Positions 36,300 through 46,914 of a stretch of DNA of 64,000 nt are shown piece after piece. The notes beneath the pieces were generated by a model that ran no database searches, was not told the origin of the DNA, and saw nothing but the letters and a program-made list of their open reading frames with translations. The stretch covers positions 25,918-89,917 of the forward strand of contig ARYC01019479.1 in the NCBI GenBank assembly GCA_000711775.1, in the 5' to 3' direction. The position numbers and the translations under genes were made by a program. Within the stretch, counting starts at the first letter, position 1. Each line of letters starts with the position of its first letter. The DNA comes from Oxytricha trifallax (Eukaryota; Ciliophora; Spirotrichea; Sporadotrichida; Oxytrichidae).

Positions 36300-37354
36300 A
36301 TGCGAGGTTTGGGGTCAGTTTATGACAGTGAGTATACATAGACTTATTTTTTATGTTGCGTTATGGATGTAACGATTATAGTGATAACTCAAGCCTATTC
36401 TTAATTACACATCTATAGCAAGGCTGCTCCATAAATCTCCAGCAACTGTTAGGTCTCACTGTTTATTAGCAATGAATTTAAAGAGATTGCAACTTTATTC
36501 TAAGCCTTACAGACCTTTAAAATTTTAGTAACATCATATCGATTTTCTTATTAATGATAAGACCATTAAATACTGGGCTCATTTCTCTCTGGCCTAGAGG
36601 GCTCGATTTTTCATTGCCAATTTCTTGAGCTTTATATCTCTTCTTAATCGATAGCTAACATATATAAAAAGAATGGAATATTTTCCAAGATAGTCAATCG
36701 CATAAAGAGAGTGATTGACTTTAATGTTCCATTTTATAAGACTAATTTAAATTATATATTCGATTAAATGCAGAGGTCTTAATAGAAAAATATAAAGTTC
36801 ATTCACGCTGATGAGGCATTATTCACGTTTAATACCTTAATATCGAGGTCTTAGTATAAAAGGTACAGCAACATAGAAGTTTATGATCAAAAGATTAAGG
36901 TATAAACTCATGCAATCCTTGGTGGAATCAGTGAAGATAGTGGACTTGAGACTTATGTTATCCACCCTCGTTCTATAAAGACTGAATAATATATTAAATT
37001 CTTGCAATAAATAACTGAGAGATAAGTACGCTGACTAAGAGATTATTCTATTCGTTGATAACTTGTCAGTTCATAAAACTAAAGACTCAAGGAAGGAATA
37101 TGAAAGTCTAAATATAACTCCTGTATTTAATGTTCCTTACAGCCCTTAGTTCAATGTAATTGAATTATATTGGGGATTATTGAAAGGTCATTATAAGAAA
37201 TTGCTGCTCTACCATCTGATGCATGATTTAAAGATAGATACATTCGATTTTATTAAGAGTGCTGCTAAGAGAGTCAGCGATGAGTAAAGCTAAAGTATGC
37301 ACAAGAGAAGGGAGATTTTGTGTTTATAAATAAGTTTTAGATTTAAACGAATGA
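36300..37354 (+). pseudogene. TBE-3 42-kDa transposase, frameshifted
   Basis: The start is MRGLGSVYDSEY; an extra base near 36,337 then breaks the frame relative to TBE-1. All three catalytic positions are present: HADEALFT (near 36,818), FVDNLSVHK (near 37,060) and FNVIELYW (near 37,155). About 351 codons if the frame is corrected. It ends QVLDLNE, TGA at 37,352, just before the 3' end of the convergent 22-kDa gene. Confidence 0.9.
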
Positions 37355-37374
37355 AAAAGTTCATATTAAATTAA

Positions 37375-38149
37375 CCCATAAAGGGATTTGGCTTCTCTTT
37401 CTTTTCTTCCTCATAAGGCTTGCTTGGGCCAATGTTTCTTCTCTTAGTACCAGCTCCTGCATCTTTATTCATATCGTCTTGCTTTTATAAATCTTTGAAT
37501 ATTCTCTTGCTCAATTTATGCTTTTCTTAAGACTTTATTTCTCTGTTTAATTTGCTGCGCTCTTTCATCAAGTATATATCAGTACCAGATTTTTCTATAA
37601 AGCTAGCAATATAACCTAACTTGAGATGAATGGATGCATCTGCAATTCCTTCAGCCAGGTGTCATTTATTTTAATACCTTGCTTCTCTTTTTCTTCAGGA
37701 GATATACAGTAGCGTTTCTTGTGAGCTTCTTAATTTACTTCATTTAAGTACTCAGTTTTCAATGTTCTAAGAACACCAAAGAAGAAGTTTCTCTCTGGCA
37801 ACTTATTAGAGAGTTATAGCTTTGATGGAAGACATAGAGCAATATCTGGATCACTCATAGCATCATCATAAAGGTTTGTCACTGAGATCTCAGGGTAGTT
37901 AGGAATCTCTATCATCCTAATTTCATTAGACTTAAAAGCTTTTTTCTCTTCACTCAGTAAGGCTTTTAAGAATGAAATTTTAGTTCCTTCCTAAGTAGGC
38001 AAGAACAAATTAACTATCATGAATATATTAATCTTAGTTAAGACCTTACCTTGCTATACTAAGTATCTGTAGAGGTCCTCTTTACTTCGAAATTTGCCTA
38101 ATAGTTCTTGAGGTTGAATTCTCTTCATTGCATCATTCATAGACTCCAT
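37375..38149 (-). pseudogene. TBE-3 22-kDa protein
   Basis: Starts MESMNDAMKRIQPQELLGK at 38,149. Continues RSKEDLYRYLVQQGKV, EGTKISFLKALLSEEKK, RMIEIPNYPEISVTNLYDD, KLQLSNKLPERNFFF and INDTWLKELQMHPFIS, open for about 195 codons with UAR=Gln. A frame change near 37,600 then gives a very basic C terminus (RAQQIKQRN, KARRYEQR) to about 37,380. The family function is unknown. The same block order (EGTK, IPxY, LPER/YFF, HPFI) recurs in the 57.7-58.4 kb gene. Confidence 0.88.
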
Positions 38150-38615
38150 CTTGCTTCCTCTTTCTAGAAATGTTAATGGAATTTAAAATAATTGATATCC
38201 ATTCTAAGTTTACTAAAATCTTACTATTAAATAGGGAGGACCTACTGGAGGTCAACACTGAAAAGATATGTGGAAAAACAATGAAAAAATTGCTCCTAGT
38301 TTCACAGATTGTTTTTCATTTTTATCAAACTATCTCCTTTAAATTTCTCCTAATAATGTTTAATTTTTTTAGGAGGTCCTCCAAATTAAGTTCAAACTTG
38401 ATTTGAAGGACCTCCTAGAGAAAAAAACTTCTTTAGGAGCTTTTTAATTAAGTAAAATGTATAATATACTCATATAATATGTCAACTTACAGTCTTTTAT
38501 GGTGATTATATTATCTTACCTCTGCAAAGAATTTACCAGAGTGTCTTATACTATACTATTATACTATACCAAGGTCGATTTTATCAATATTACAATAAAA
38601 TATCAACAAAACAAA

Positions 38616-40048
38616 ATGAGCGCCAACATTTTGAGAAGAGCGGCATTACTTGGTTAAAGTCAATAAAAGTTATCATTTCATTAACCAGAGACCCTTATAC
38701 TTAGTGGGAGCCTACCTATGACACTTTTGACGAGTCAACCTTTGAAATTCAAATATAAATTAATAAAATAATCATAAAAAAGAAAGATCAAATTGAGTAG
38801 AAGGTTTAATTACCCGCAATTGAATATTCAATTTTACCAGCCAAAGTTTACTATTAATGCAAAGAGTGCAATAAAGTTTCCTCTACAAGCCAACTTACAA
38901 GAGGCATTTGGGAGATATACATAACGAAATGCCTAGGTTATATCTCAAGCATTATAAGAAGGACGGCAAGTATATTTGTGAGTTCTGTGAGAAGCTATAT
39001 TCTCTTACAAGAGACCTCAAAGTGCACTTAAAGAAAAAGCACAATTAAAGTTTTGTGTTTATTCATGAACCTAATGGAAATAAGTTTCTATTAAAAAGAA
39101 GGTCAAGAAATCCTGTTGAGTCACTTAGAGTTGAGGTACAGAAGTAAGTCAAGATGAAGAAAGCTGTCAAGAACTTTCCTGTCTGTGAGATAAATAAAAT
39201 TATGGTAAAAATTTAGGCGATGAAGATTCCAATATTAAAAACTATTGACATAGATTCTTGCCTTGAAAGCTACCTCGCTCTTGAGGATAAAGTAGAGATG
39301 AGAATCATCACTGATGGCTAATATGCTTACAAAATATACCCTTTCAATTACTTCCTTGCTGATGACAAGTTCTAAATGAAATTCGCTAATGAGTAATATG
39401 CTCTATAACATGCAAAGTTTAGAGAGTGTAAGCATATTATATAGTTGGATGCTATTCTATTAGAAAAGATCATGTAGGAATTAGACTTCCTCTCCTTAAA
39501 ATGACGTTCAGAGAATTTTTTATCTGATAACAGATGCCAAAGACAAATTGGCTAAATCGAGAAGCAAATAGTTGAGGGTATAGAAGAGCTTCATAAGCTT
39601 GGTTATGTACTTAGAGACTTGAAGCCAGAGAAAGTCATGATAAACTTTCAACCTCTTAGAGTTTAGATAATTCATTTCAACAGAGCTCAAAGAATGCAAG
39701 CATCTGCTTTAGGAAATGTATACAGCTTTCCAGGTTATTTCCCAGAAAGAGAAGATTGGGAGTAATGGAGACACTTAATTGGATATCTGGGCTCTAGTTG
39801 TAATAATAATAGAGAGCGACATGCCAAGAAACGATTACTTTAGCTGCAAGAGTGAGAAAGATTCTAAGTAAAGAATCAAGCAATATTTAGATAAAAATAA
39901 AATAAATGGAGGTCTCAGAGAACATGCATACTCAACTATTATCAAGCCAAGCTAAGAGAATAAAGTTACAATAGAAACAATCAAACTGCAACTTAGAAAG
40001 ATAAAATTCAGAGAACTTCCACATGACTCTAAGCTTATATTTGTGTGA
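38616..40048 (+). pseudogene. TBE-3 57-kDa zinc-finger/kinase protein, broken
   Basis: Starts MSANILRRAALLG. Zinc-finger cysteines include CKECNK and CEFCEKLYSLTRDLKVHLKKK (CxxC...H). The kinase catalytic loop is LRDLKPEKVM and the DFG site is degenerate (IIHFNRAQ). It ends KFRELPHDSKLIFV, TGA at 40,046. The first frameshift occurs within 60 codons and TGA codons interrupt the kinase part, so no full protein is possible. It lies downstream of a 0.47-kb gap from the divergently transcribed 22-kDa gene. Confidence 0.88.
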
Positions 40049-40208
40049 AATATTTCAAAAACTCGCTGGATATACTCACTTATAATACTAATATTTAAAC
40101 ATTAAACTCCTACATAAACCCTATTAAAACCCTAATAAATCATGCGCTAATAGTCTACTTTCATCAATCAAAAACTCAATCACACTACTAAAATAGTTTT
40201 GGGGTTTT

Positions 40209-41514
40209 GATTACTGTTTTAATCAATTTATTTAATTGTTCTTTTTAAAAAACAATATTAATCAAGGAATCGAACCCTCTATAATAAGATTTAAGTGTTA
40301 GTGCATCCCATCTCAACACACCATTAATATTACAGTTCAAATGTCATATTTATCCTTTAAATATGATTTTAATGAACTCATAATTAACTTTAAATCTTAT
40401 CATAGCTTGAAGAAAATTCTCTCTAAATCATTACATTATAACCCTTGTAATTAAAGAAAAACCCTATTGAAAATTCCCTTTGAGCTAAAATTATTACTTT
40501 AAAATATTAGAGGAATTCTAAAACGACAGTAAAATTCATGATTGCGTTAAAAAAAATTAAACTATGAACTAAAGATTATGCAAATGATACATGACCTAGC
40601 TAATAGAATATATTCAAAATAGATGAAATAATAATTTAAAAAATATTGTTTTCTTCTAATTTAATTTCTAAGTTCTGATTGCTACTAAAAACCTAATTGT
40701 GTAATTATATACTAAGAATATATTTTAATTTATAAATTACTCTTGGGGTTTTATCAACTATTCTATAAATTAGCAGGGTCAATTCATTTTTAATATAGGG
40801 CAAGATCTTTAAAAAAACAGAAGCAGGCTTTAAGAAATATAGCATTTTTATAGACTTCTCTACCTTCCCGGATTCCAAAATAATCTTTTTGGTTATTATC
40901 AAATTTTTAAGTCATTATTTTTCAATCTATAGATGATTTAAAAGAGAATTGTAATATTCTTTGAATCGTATCCATATTAAAAATAATTTTGGATTATAAT
41001 TGCCCTCATTTGGTTATCTTTCTTTCCATTGTACAAATATATTATTTACGGTGAACAAATATTAAGAGATTGATATTTACGATTGAGGGTTTTGTAAATT
41101 ACTAACACTCTAATTATTTTACCACACTTATAACTTTAACTTGAGGAATTGTAGATTCATATTATTAACGACATTGGGATATATCTGATCTCTCTTAAAA
41201 CTTCACTTTGTAATTAATTTAAACATTTATAAAAAAAATCATTATAATATATTAGGAAAAATGAATCCTTCGTAAAGAATAATCAATATGATTTTATTTG
41301 TTTTGTTTAAAAGATAAAATATTGAAATTTGAGGGAGTATGTTAAATTCCATAAATTAATTAAAACATTAAAACTACTAGATTTTGATTTATTTATTGTT
41401 TGAAGTATATTGCTAAGCGTTGACCTAAATAAGAAATTTAATTTTGAAGGAAGTTTTTATGAAATTTCATTAGTTTGAAGGAGTTTCATCCTTCATCTCA
41501 ACATCTGGTTTATC
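40209..41514. other. AT-rich intergenic DNA
   Basis: No supported gene. The minus-strand standard-code ORF at 40,705-40,902 is not convincing on composition. Confidence 0.35.
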
Positions 41515-42260
41515 TTACTATTATTGTTATTTTTTAGGGTTTCAGTGCTTCTTACTTTGGTGGTGGGGCATTAAAGATTTGGTTGATAAAATCCCGGTAG
41601 TCAATTAAGAATGAAGATTGGGGATTAAAGAAAAAGAAATTAAAAATTAATTATTATTGGCGTCAATTATTAAAGTTGTAACTAATTAATAAAACCATTA
41701 GCTCGAATAATTGTCTCTATAAAATAAACTAATCAGGGTGCGTAAATTTGTTCTTAGCCTAATTATAATTAATTTCAGCCAATAATAATTAATTCTTAAT
41801 TTCTTTTTTCTTAATCCCCAATCTTCATTCTTAATTGACTAACGAGGTTTTAACTCTCTTGGCAGACTCTAGCCTTTCATTTACATCTTCAATGTAGAAG
41901 CCTGCGTAAAGATGAGTGGGTTTGCCTCCAATAGTTTGAGCGATGTTAGAGAAGTATTGGAGTCTCTTGAAGCTTTATATTGAATGACTAAAAAGATTTG
42001 CTTATCAGTCAGTGCATTGTGAGCAAGCATGGTTACTCTTCCATTCAAAGATATAGCAGCAGTCTCCTTGCTTTTCTGAAAATTTTGGCCAACCTATCTC
42101 CTCAGTATCATTTCGGCAAACACAGACAATCACAGTTTAAAATACCAACGTAGCTTGGCTGGTCCTCAACATATCAAATTGACAAAGACTTCAATCGATA
42201 GAGATTCAAAAACTGCAGTGACTTGTCATTTCCTGGACAGTAGTTTGTTCAGGGCAAGTG
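41515..42260 (-). CDS. Cluster gene 1, unknown product, interrupted by a MITE
   Basis: Minus-strand coding: LALNKLLSRK, VTAVFESLSIEVFVNLIC, SKETAAISLNGRVTMLAHN, ALTDKQIFLVIQYKASRD, then after one frame change RLQYFSNIAQTIGGKPTHL and YAGFYIEDVNERLESAKRV. It stops at the TIR of a 240-bp MITE and appears to resume beyond it as FINQIFNAPPPKQEALKP. In-frame TGA occurs twice in the first third. I do not recognise the family. It shares strand, GC level (about 40%) and spacing with the next gene, from which it is separated by about 100 bp containing an AAT microsatellite (42,283-42,307). Confidence 0.55.
41600..41839. mobile_element. 240-bp MITE with ~60-bp TIRs, inserted in a gene
   Basis: The left arm GTCAATTAAGAATGAAGATT is mirrored by the right arm AATCTTCATTCTTAATTGAC, and similarity extends about 60 bp inward. 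TA lies on both sides, a Tc1/mariner-type target. Its termini differ from the 413-bp M1 family. Protein-like sequence on both sides suggests it disrupted cluster gene 1. Confidence 0.88.
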
Positions 42261-42357
42261 TAAATACTTATTAATGAAAAACTAATAATAATAATAATAA
42301 TAATAATTACTCGCATCGAGGGCTTAAAGCCCCCCGAGCATATCATTAAAAAGGAAC

Positions 42358-43075
42358 TCAGTTCCTTTGGTTGTTTCTTCTCTTTTTGTTGTTTTTTCTG
42401 GGTCTTTTTGGTTGTCTTTGTTTGTTGTTTGTTTTTCTACCAGTGAATTAATTTTGTCTTCTTCGGTCTTGTCTTAAGATGGTGACGGAATCGTCACCTA
42501 CATGTTTGTATTTAATTGATGATTAAACTTATAAGATTTTGACTGAGAATTTAATAAGACCAAGGGAGATAAACGATTTAAAATTTTCTTTCATGAAGAA
42601 GATGAGATCGGATGAGAGGTTTTTGGAGAAGTTCCAAGGTGTTTTAAATCTGATTGTGTTTGTGTTAAGCATAAGGTCTTGGTCTGTGTCGCAGTACATG
42701 ATGACATCTTAGTTGTAGGATCTAAGTTTGTCAATGGTTTTGAGAAAGGTTCTGATTTGTTTAGGAGTACCAGGGTCATTAGCTATGGTGTGCTAAGCTT
42801 TAGTTTCTCTGTCAAGGATATCTTCGATTTGTTCGAGGTAGTAAGCAATTGTGTTTGCTAGTCCTTGAGTTGCTGCTTGAATTCTGAGAGAGACGATTTG
42901 TTCTTTAAGCTCTAGAGCTTTTGAAAAGAGTTCTAGCTGAAACTTTAGTGCCATTGTTGGCTTCGTCAATGAGGTCTTTGAATGCTAAGTCAGTTTTGGT
43001 TGAGTAGTAGTCTGGAAGGTCTTTGACTTTAGTGGAGGATTTGTCGTTCATTTGGGCGTCTCTCTGGTCACTCAT
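42358..43075 (-). CDS. Cluster gene 2, basic C-terminal tail, unknown product
   Basis: Start MSDQRDAQMNDKSSTKVKD at 43,075, then LPDYYSTKTDLAFKDLIDE. One frame change near 42,930 leads into LELKEQIVSLRIQAATQGL, NTIAYYLEQIEDILDRETK, TPKQIRTFLKTIDKLRS, NLSSDLIFFMKENFKSFIS and LRQDRRRQNQFTGRKTNNK. The last 35 residues are almost all Arg/Lys/Asn/Gln, and the gene ends at TGA 42,358. Length about 239 residues. The layout, an acidic or helical body with a strongly basic tail, is typical of nucleic-acid-binding or capsid-like proteins, but I recognise no family. No TGA separates it from cluster gene 3 upstream, so the two could be one polypeptide. Confidence 0.6.
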
Positions 43076-43099
43076 ATTTAATATTGATTAATATTTTAT

Positions 43100-43847
43100 T
43101 ATTAATTAGGAATCTTGTTTAAATTTTTCCTAATCAGAAATCTTATTAAAGGGTGATTCCTTAATAAGGGTTAAGGCTTCCTATTGAATAGGAATTTTGT
43201 TTAGTGACGTATTGGAGGACGTCAAAGATTATTCACCTCCCTCATAGAAGGAGATGTCAGCTTCAGAGTCATAGTCTAGTGAGCTAGACTTGTCTATTGG
43301 CGCTTGGAGAATGGCTCATTGAGAAGCTAAGTATTCCTGCTCTTCCTGCATGAATTGTTGGTTAAGGCTCGATAACTCTTCTTGAGTGAACCTGTTCTAG
43401 AATTGTGAAAGTCCGCTGGTGAGTGGTTGGAAATCAATTTTTGTGATAATGGGGGTGAAGGCTTTGGAATGAACTCCGGTGACGAGGAGTCGAAGTTTCC
43501 GAAATCAGTAGCTGGCTGTTAAGCTTTAGGGATCCATTTGTTGTTGACTTGAACTAAGTATAGTGATTAGGCTAGGAGTTCTAGCCAGTTGGCAACGTAG
43601 TGGTTGTTTTGGTTGTGAGCTCTGATTTTGGCTTCATTTCTAAGTTTGAAGATTAGGGCTGGGTTGATCTAGGCGACTTTTTTGGCGATGTATATAACTT
43701 TTTGGATGGTAAGGTGTCCCCAATCGTTGTTCTAGAGTCTGAGATGATAGTGTCTATAATGTCTTTGAGTCTAGACCCTCTGATGAGGGTTTGAATGAAG
43801 TTCTTTGTGTAGGTCGAGAAGTTGGGCATTTCGCTCTTATGTTCCAC
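43100..43847 (-). CDS. Cluster gene 3, unknown product
   Basis: Start MEHKSEMPNFSTYTKNFIQ at 43,847, then TLIRGSRLKDIIDTIISDS. A one-base change near 43,715 leads into VIYIAKKVAQINPALIFK, NNHYVANWLELLAQSLYLV and DSSSPEFIPKPSPPLSQ; a second change into FTQEELSSLNQQFMQEEQ. An in-frame TGA is followed by APIDKSSSLDYDSEADISF. The later part is acidic and Ser-rich and looks disordered. It runs in frame and without TGA into cluster gene 2. It diverges from cluster gene 4 with only about 30 bp between the start codons. Function unknown. Confidence 0.55.
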
Positions 43848-43876
43848 TCACTTGGATTATAATTTAATAATAATTA

Positions 43877-44395
43877 ATGAAAAACTTGATCCCTAATAAA
43901 TATTCAAGTATTGAATTCAAGCATAACTCTTGATTGGGTGGAAATCACACATCTTGCAGATTTAGGTAATTCAAGGAGTCACTGTTGCTTTTCGAAATGA
44001 TGAATCAAGCCAAGTCAAGTCCGGAGTCTTCCCAAGGTTCATGATGGGAGTTAGAGTATTTTATTTGAGTACTGAAGTAATTTCTATTAATTACAGCGAG
44101 GTTCTCTATAGTGAAATCACTGAACTATAAAGGAACTCCTCAAGATGCTTGGGGTTTTTCTCTGGCACCTTTACCAGACCTAGAGATAAGTATTGGCTTT
44201 ACTTCTAATGATGAATGCTGGGAAAAGGGATCTATCACTCCCTCGACCAACCGTTTGAACAAGAGCCATCGAAGAATGGCAATACCGTTACCTCATGCTA
44301 CGGAGCTTGTGTAGTATTACCCAAAGCGTGTGACATTATCGTGGTGAACTCGAAGGTTTGTCCCCCAACTTTTAAGATTTAATAAGCTAAAATAG
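43877..44395 (+). CDS. Cluster gene 4, divergent from gene 3, unknown product
   Basis: Starts MKNLIPNKYSSIEFKHN at 43,877. A one-base change leads into IQVIQGVTVAFRNDESSQV, PRFMMGVRVFYLSTEVISI and FSGTFTRPRDKYWLYF. Two adjacent TGA codons follow near 44,208, after which the same frame gives GKGIYHSLDQPFEQEPSKN and GACVVLPKACDIIVVNSKV. A standard-code ORF in another frame (44,111-44,314) is a shadow. It ends at the left edge of the 1.46-kb inverted repeat. Not recognised. Confidence 0.5.
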
Positions 44396-45511
44396 CATAT
44401 TTTTGAAGATATTTTTAATTAATCAAGATTACTCATTTCTTTTAATTTATATTAATTATATTAAATTCAAAAATATTTAATTATTAAGTTTTAAAATATA
44501 GATGAAATAAAGTTTGTAGAAAAACTAATTAGTAAGGTATAATTTTTGGAATAGAAGTCATTATGAATTTCTTAAATACAAAAGTGTAAAATATAATAAC
44601 ATAATCATTAATTAATAAAACCAAATTCTTAATAATTATTAGGGTTTCTCTCTGCTTTGATTCGTAGGTATCGCAAGTTTTTCAGCATTTATACTTATAT
44701 CACTCGAAGCTCAGTTAGAAATCGGTGGTTCGTGAGATGCATTAGAGTGTGATACTACAAGTAGCTCTGTTTTCCATAAGTTCTGTGTCTCGTAGATTAT
44801 TGTAAACTAATTCGCGCGTTATCTGAGTTTATACTCACTGTACCGTATTATACAGTATACTGTTGATAGATTGTAACTTCTGTAAAAAACAGTAAAATAA
44901 TTCAAAATATGCATCATTACATATAATTTGATGGTGCTGATGAATATCACAGTCATAATTTCCATAACATTTTTACATATTTTGCTAAAATGTTTCTGCA
45001 TTAGCAGAAACCAATTTCTTTAAAGAGAATTCATTTTAGTTAAGAGTTTTTTAATTTTAGCAAAATATGTAAAATGCTATGGAAATTATGACTATCAGAT
45101 TCATCAGCACCATCAAATTATATGTAATGATGCATATTTTGAATTATTTTACTGTTTTTTACAGAAGTTACAATCTATCAACAGTATACTGTGTAATACG
45201 GTACTGCAAGTATAAACTTAGATAACGCGCGAATTAGTTGACATTAATCTACGAGACACAGAACTGATGGAAAACAGAGCTACTTGTAGTATCACACTCT
45301 AATGCATCTCACGAACCACCGATTTCCAACTGAGCTTCGAGTGATATAAGCATAAATGCTGAAAAACTTGCGATACCTACGAATCAAAGCAGAGAGAAAC
45401 CCTAATAATTATTAAGAATTTGGTTTTATTAATTAATGATTATGTTATTATATTTTACACTTTTGTATTTAAGAAATTCATAATGACTTCTATTCCAAAA
45501 ATTATACCTTA

Positions 45512-45643
45512 TAAAGAATAAACAGAAATAATTTGAATAAATTGAAAATGTTGCTTAATATAGCAACCTTATTTCAAGATTTAATATTTTAAATGCTTTA
45601 ATTTTAATTTATAATTTTTTAATTAATAATAATTATATTACAA
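45512..45643. other. ~130-bp insertion in the right arm of the inverted repeat
   Basis: Sequence present only in the right arm; the left arm reads straight through at the equivalent site near 44,530. AT-rich, no coding. It could be an IES-like or transposon insertion, or a deletion from the left arm. Confidence 0.6.
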
Positions 45644-45720
45644 ATTAATTTTTCTACAAACTTTATTTCATCTATATTTTTAAACTTAATAATTAAATAT
45701 TTTTGAATTTAATATAATTA

Positions 45721-45762
45721 AGGTACTCTACCGCAAAACAGGTCAAATGCGGTAGAGTACCT
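45721..45762. repeat. Perfect 15-bp-arm hairpin inserted in the inverted repeat
   Basis: AGGTACTCTACCGCA, 12-base loop, TGCGGTAGAGTACCT. It is absent from the left arm, so it is a later insertion. It is flanked by an imperfect direct repeat (AATTTAATATAATTA before, AAATTGAATAAAATTA after) that resembles a duplicated target of about 15 bp. Confidence 0.85.
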
Positions 45763-45854
45763 AAAAATTGAATAAAATTAATATAAATTAAAAGAAATGA
45801 GTAATCTTGATTAATTGATTATATCTACCAAAATATGCTATTTTAGCTAAATGG

Positions 45855-46290
45855 CTGTAGTCTAATCTTCTCGTATGGTCCATCATGGTCTCGTCTTCGT
45901 TGCCTCCGTCGTGAATCTACTACCCCGTATCTTTAATCTAATTGCGAGGGAAGAGCTCCCTGGCTGTTAGCTTGATCTCGATTTACTCTTGCATGTTGAG
46001 ACCATAGAAGTCTGTATTCTCTTATCCAAGGATGGCTTCCACTACTCAATAGATCATATCTGATTGGAAATACTTATTCGGCATAATCTCTAGCAGGCTA
46101 TGTAGGCGTTCGTCAAAGATGGAGACTGTTAGCAGTGGCAGGGCCTTATTCCTGGAGGCTCGTACTGGCAGCAGGACCGATGGCAAGGACTGGTGTGAGG
46201 AGCACGACCTGCTATTCTTCAGAGAGGACATCCTATGGTCTTCTATCATCATGGGTTGAGTAGAGCGATAGGAGAAATGAAATTTAATTA
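45855..46290 (-). CDS. GC-richer coding island, unknown product
   Basis: Minus-strand segments: DVLSEEQQVVLLTPVLAIG, then after a frame change IFDERLHSLLEIMPNKYF, an in-frame TGA, and in the same frame VVEAILGQENTDFYGLNMQ, EIKLTARELFPRNQIKDTG and DGGNEDETMMDHTRRLDYS. This last part is strongly protein-like and acidic. It runs up to the right end of the giant inverted repeat. Not recognised. Confidence 0.5.
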
Positions 46291-46334
46291 GACTATAAAT
46301 TATTAAAGATATTAAATTATTCACTTAAAATTCC

Positions 46335-46421
46335 AGGTTGCTTTTTAATTCCTAATAAAGGCCCTGTAGTTGTAGAAGTAGTAGTAGTCATATCAGCTAG
46401 CCTTCTACTAAAAAGCAACCT
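46335..46421. repeat. Short inverted repeat with 13-bp arms
   Basis: AGGTTGCTTTTTA at 46,335 and TAAAAAGCAACCT at 46,409, about 60 bp apart. The interior has a GTAGTAGTAGT-like purine/T run. Non-coding; possibly a very small MITE. Confidence 0.65.
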
Positions 46422-46559
46422 GAGATTTATTATAATAACTATCAAACTATTAAAATTAAATTTTAATTTGATAATCTCCGATTCTAACAGCTATAACATC
46501 TTTATATATACCAATTCTTCTTTTCATCAGAAGAAAATATTTATTATGCTATTTATAAG

Positions 46560-46910
46560 ATAATATCTGCTATAAATTTATTCTTGTCATGCTAGGATAA
46601 TTTAGAAAGATTATTTCAAGCATTATTAGTCTTGTGAAGTGTATTTAGAATGACTGGTACTTAATCTTAGTCTTTTTCCTTCCTTGTATTTCTTAAAAAT
46701 TTCTTAAATTTCTTAATAGTCCGTAATTATTCTAAAATGCTAATGATTACAAAAGCTGTGATCATGAGATCTATTAGACAAAACCTCTAGCTCATAATCT
46801 TGACCAAACCTTTGCTAGATTTTACCAAATTTTTATAAGGTTTACAATCAGCTGTCTTGTTGAATTAAATTGCTCAATTTCCTGTTTTAAATTCTTGAAA
46901 TGTTCTATTA
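46560..46910 (-). CDS. Coding segment, unknown product
   Basis: Minus strand: EHFKNLKQEIEQFNSTRQL and IVNLIKIW, then after one frame change FGQDYELEVLSNRSHDHSF, FRIITDYQEIQEIFKKYKE and GKRLRLSTSHSKYTSQD. Helical and Lys/Glu/Gln-rich. No family recognised. Confidence 0.42.
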
Positions 46911-46914
46911 ATAA

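Larger units (their letters stand above)
36163..40208 (+). mobile_element. TBE-3: full-length telomere-bearing element (4.05 kb)
   Basis: Both ends are preserved: CAAAACCCCAAAACCC at the left and GTTTTGGGGTTTTG at the right, each followed inward by a matching CAGTAGTTTGATTGAGTTTT-type inverted repeat. The 3-bp target duplication is ATT on both sides, the expected ANT. Gene order is transposase (+), 22-kDa (-), 57-kDa zinc-finger/kinase (+). It inserted just downstream of the intron-bearing gene at 35.6-36.1 kb. It is the least damaged TBE in the window but still carries frameshifts. Confidence 0.96.
44386..45847. repeat. 1.46-kb giant inverted repeat (fold-back)
   Basis: The left arm from GCTAAAATAGCATATTTTTG (44,386) to about 44,990 is mirrored by the right arm from about 45,055 to 45,847 (AAAATATGCTATTTTAGC). 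The arms are roughly 600 bp with few mismatches (for example TAATTTGATGGTGCTGATGA and its complement). The centre contains a mini-hairpin TTTCTGCATTAGCAGAAA. The right arm is longer because of two insertions (45,512-45,643 and about 45,721-45,780). No transposase or ORF of note. I see no clear target duplication, so it may be a fold-back transposon or an inverted segmental duplication. Confidence 0.93.

Noticed and set aside
3239..40208. Telomeric C4A4 repeats as true chromosome ends
   Set aside because: Each lies at the boundary of a TBE and spans about two units; this is the element terminus and not a telomere.
40255..40330. Minus-strand tRNA-like stretch with GGTTCGATTCC
   Set aside because: The T-stem has a mismatch, and neither the anticodon stem nor the acceptor stem forms.
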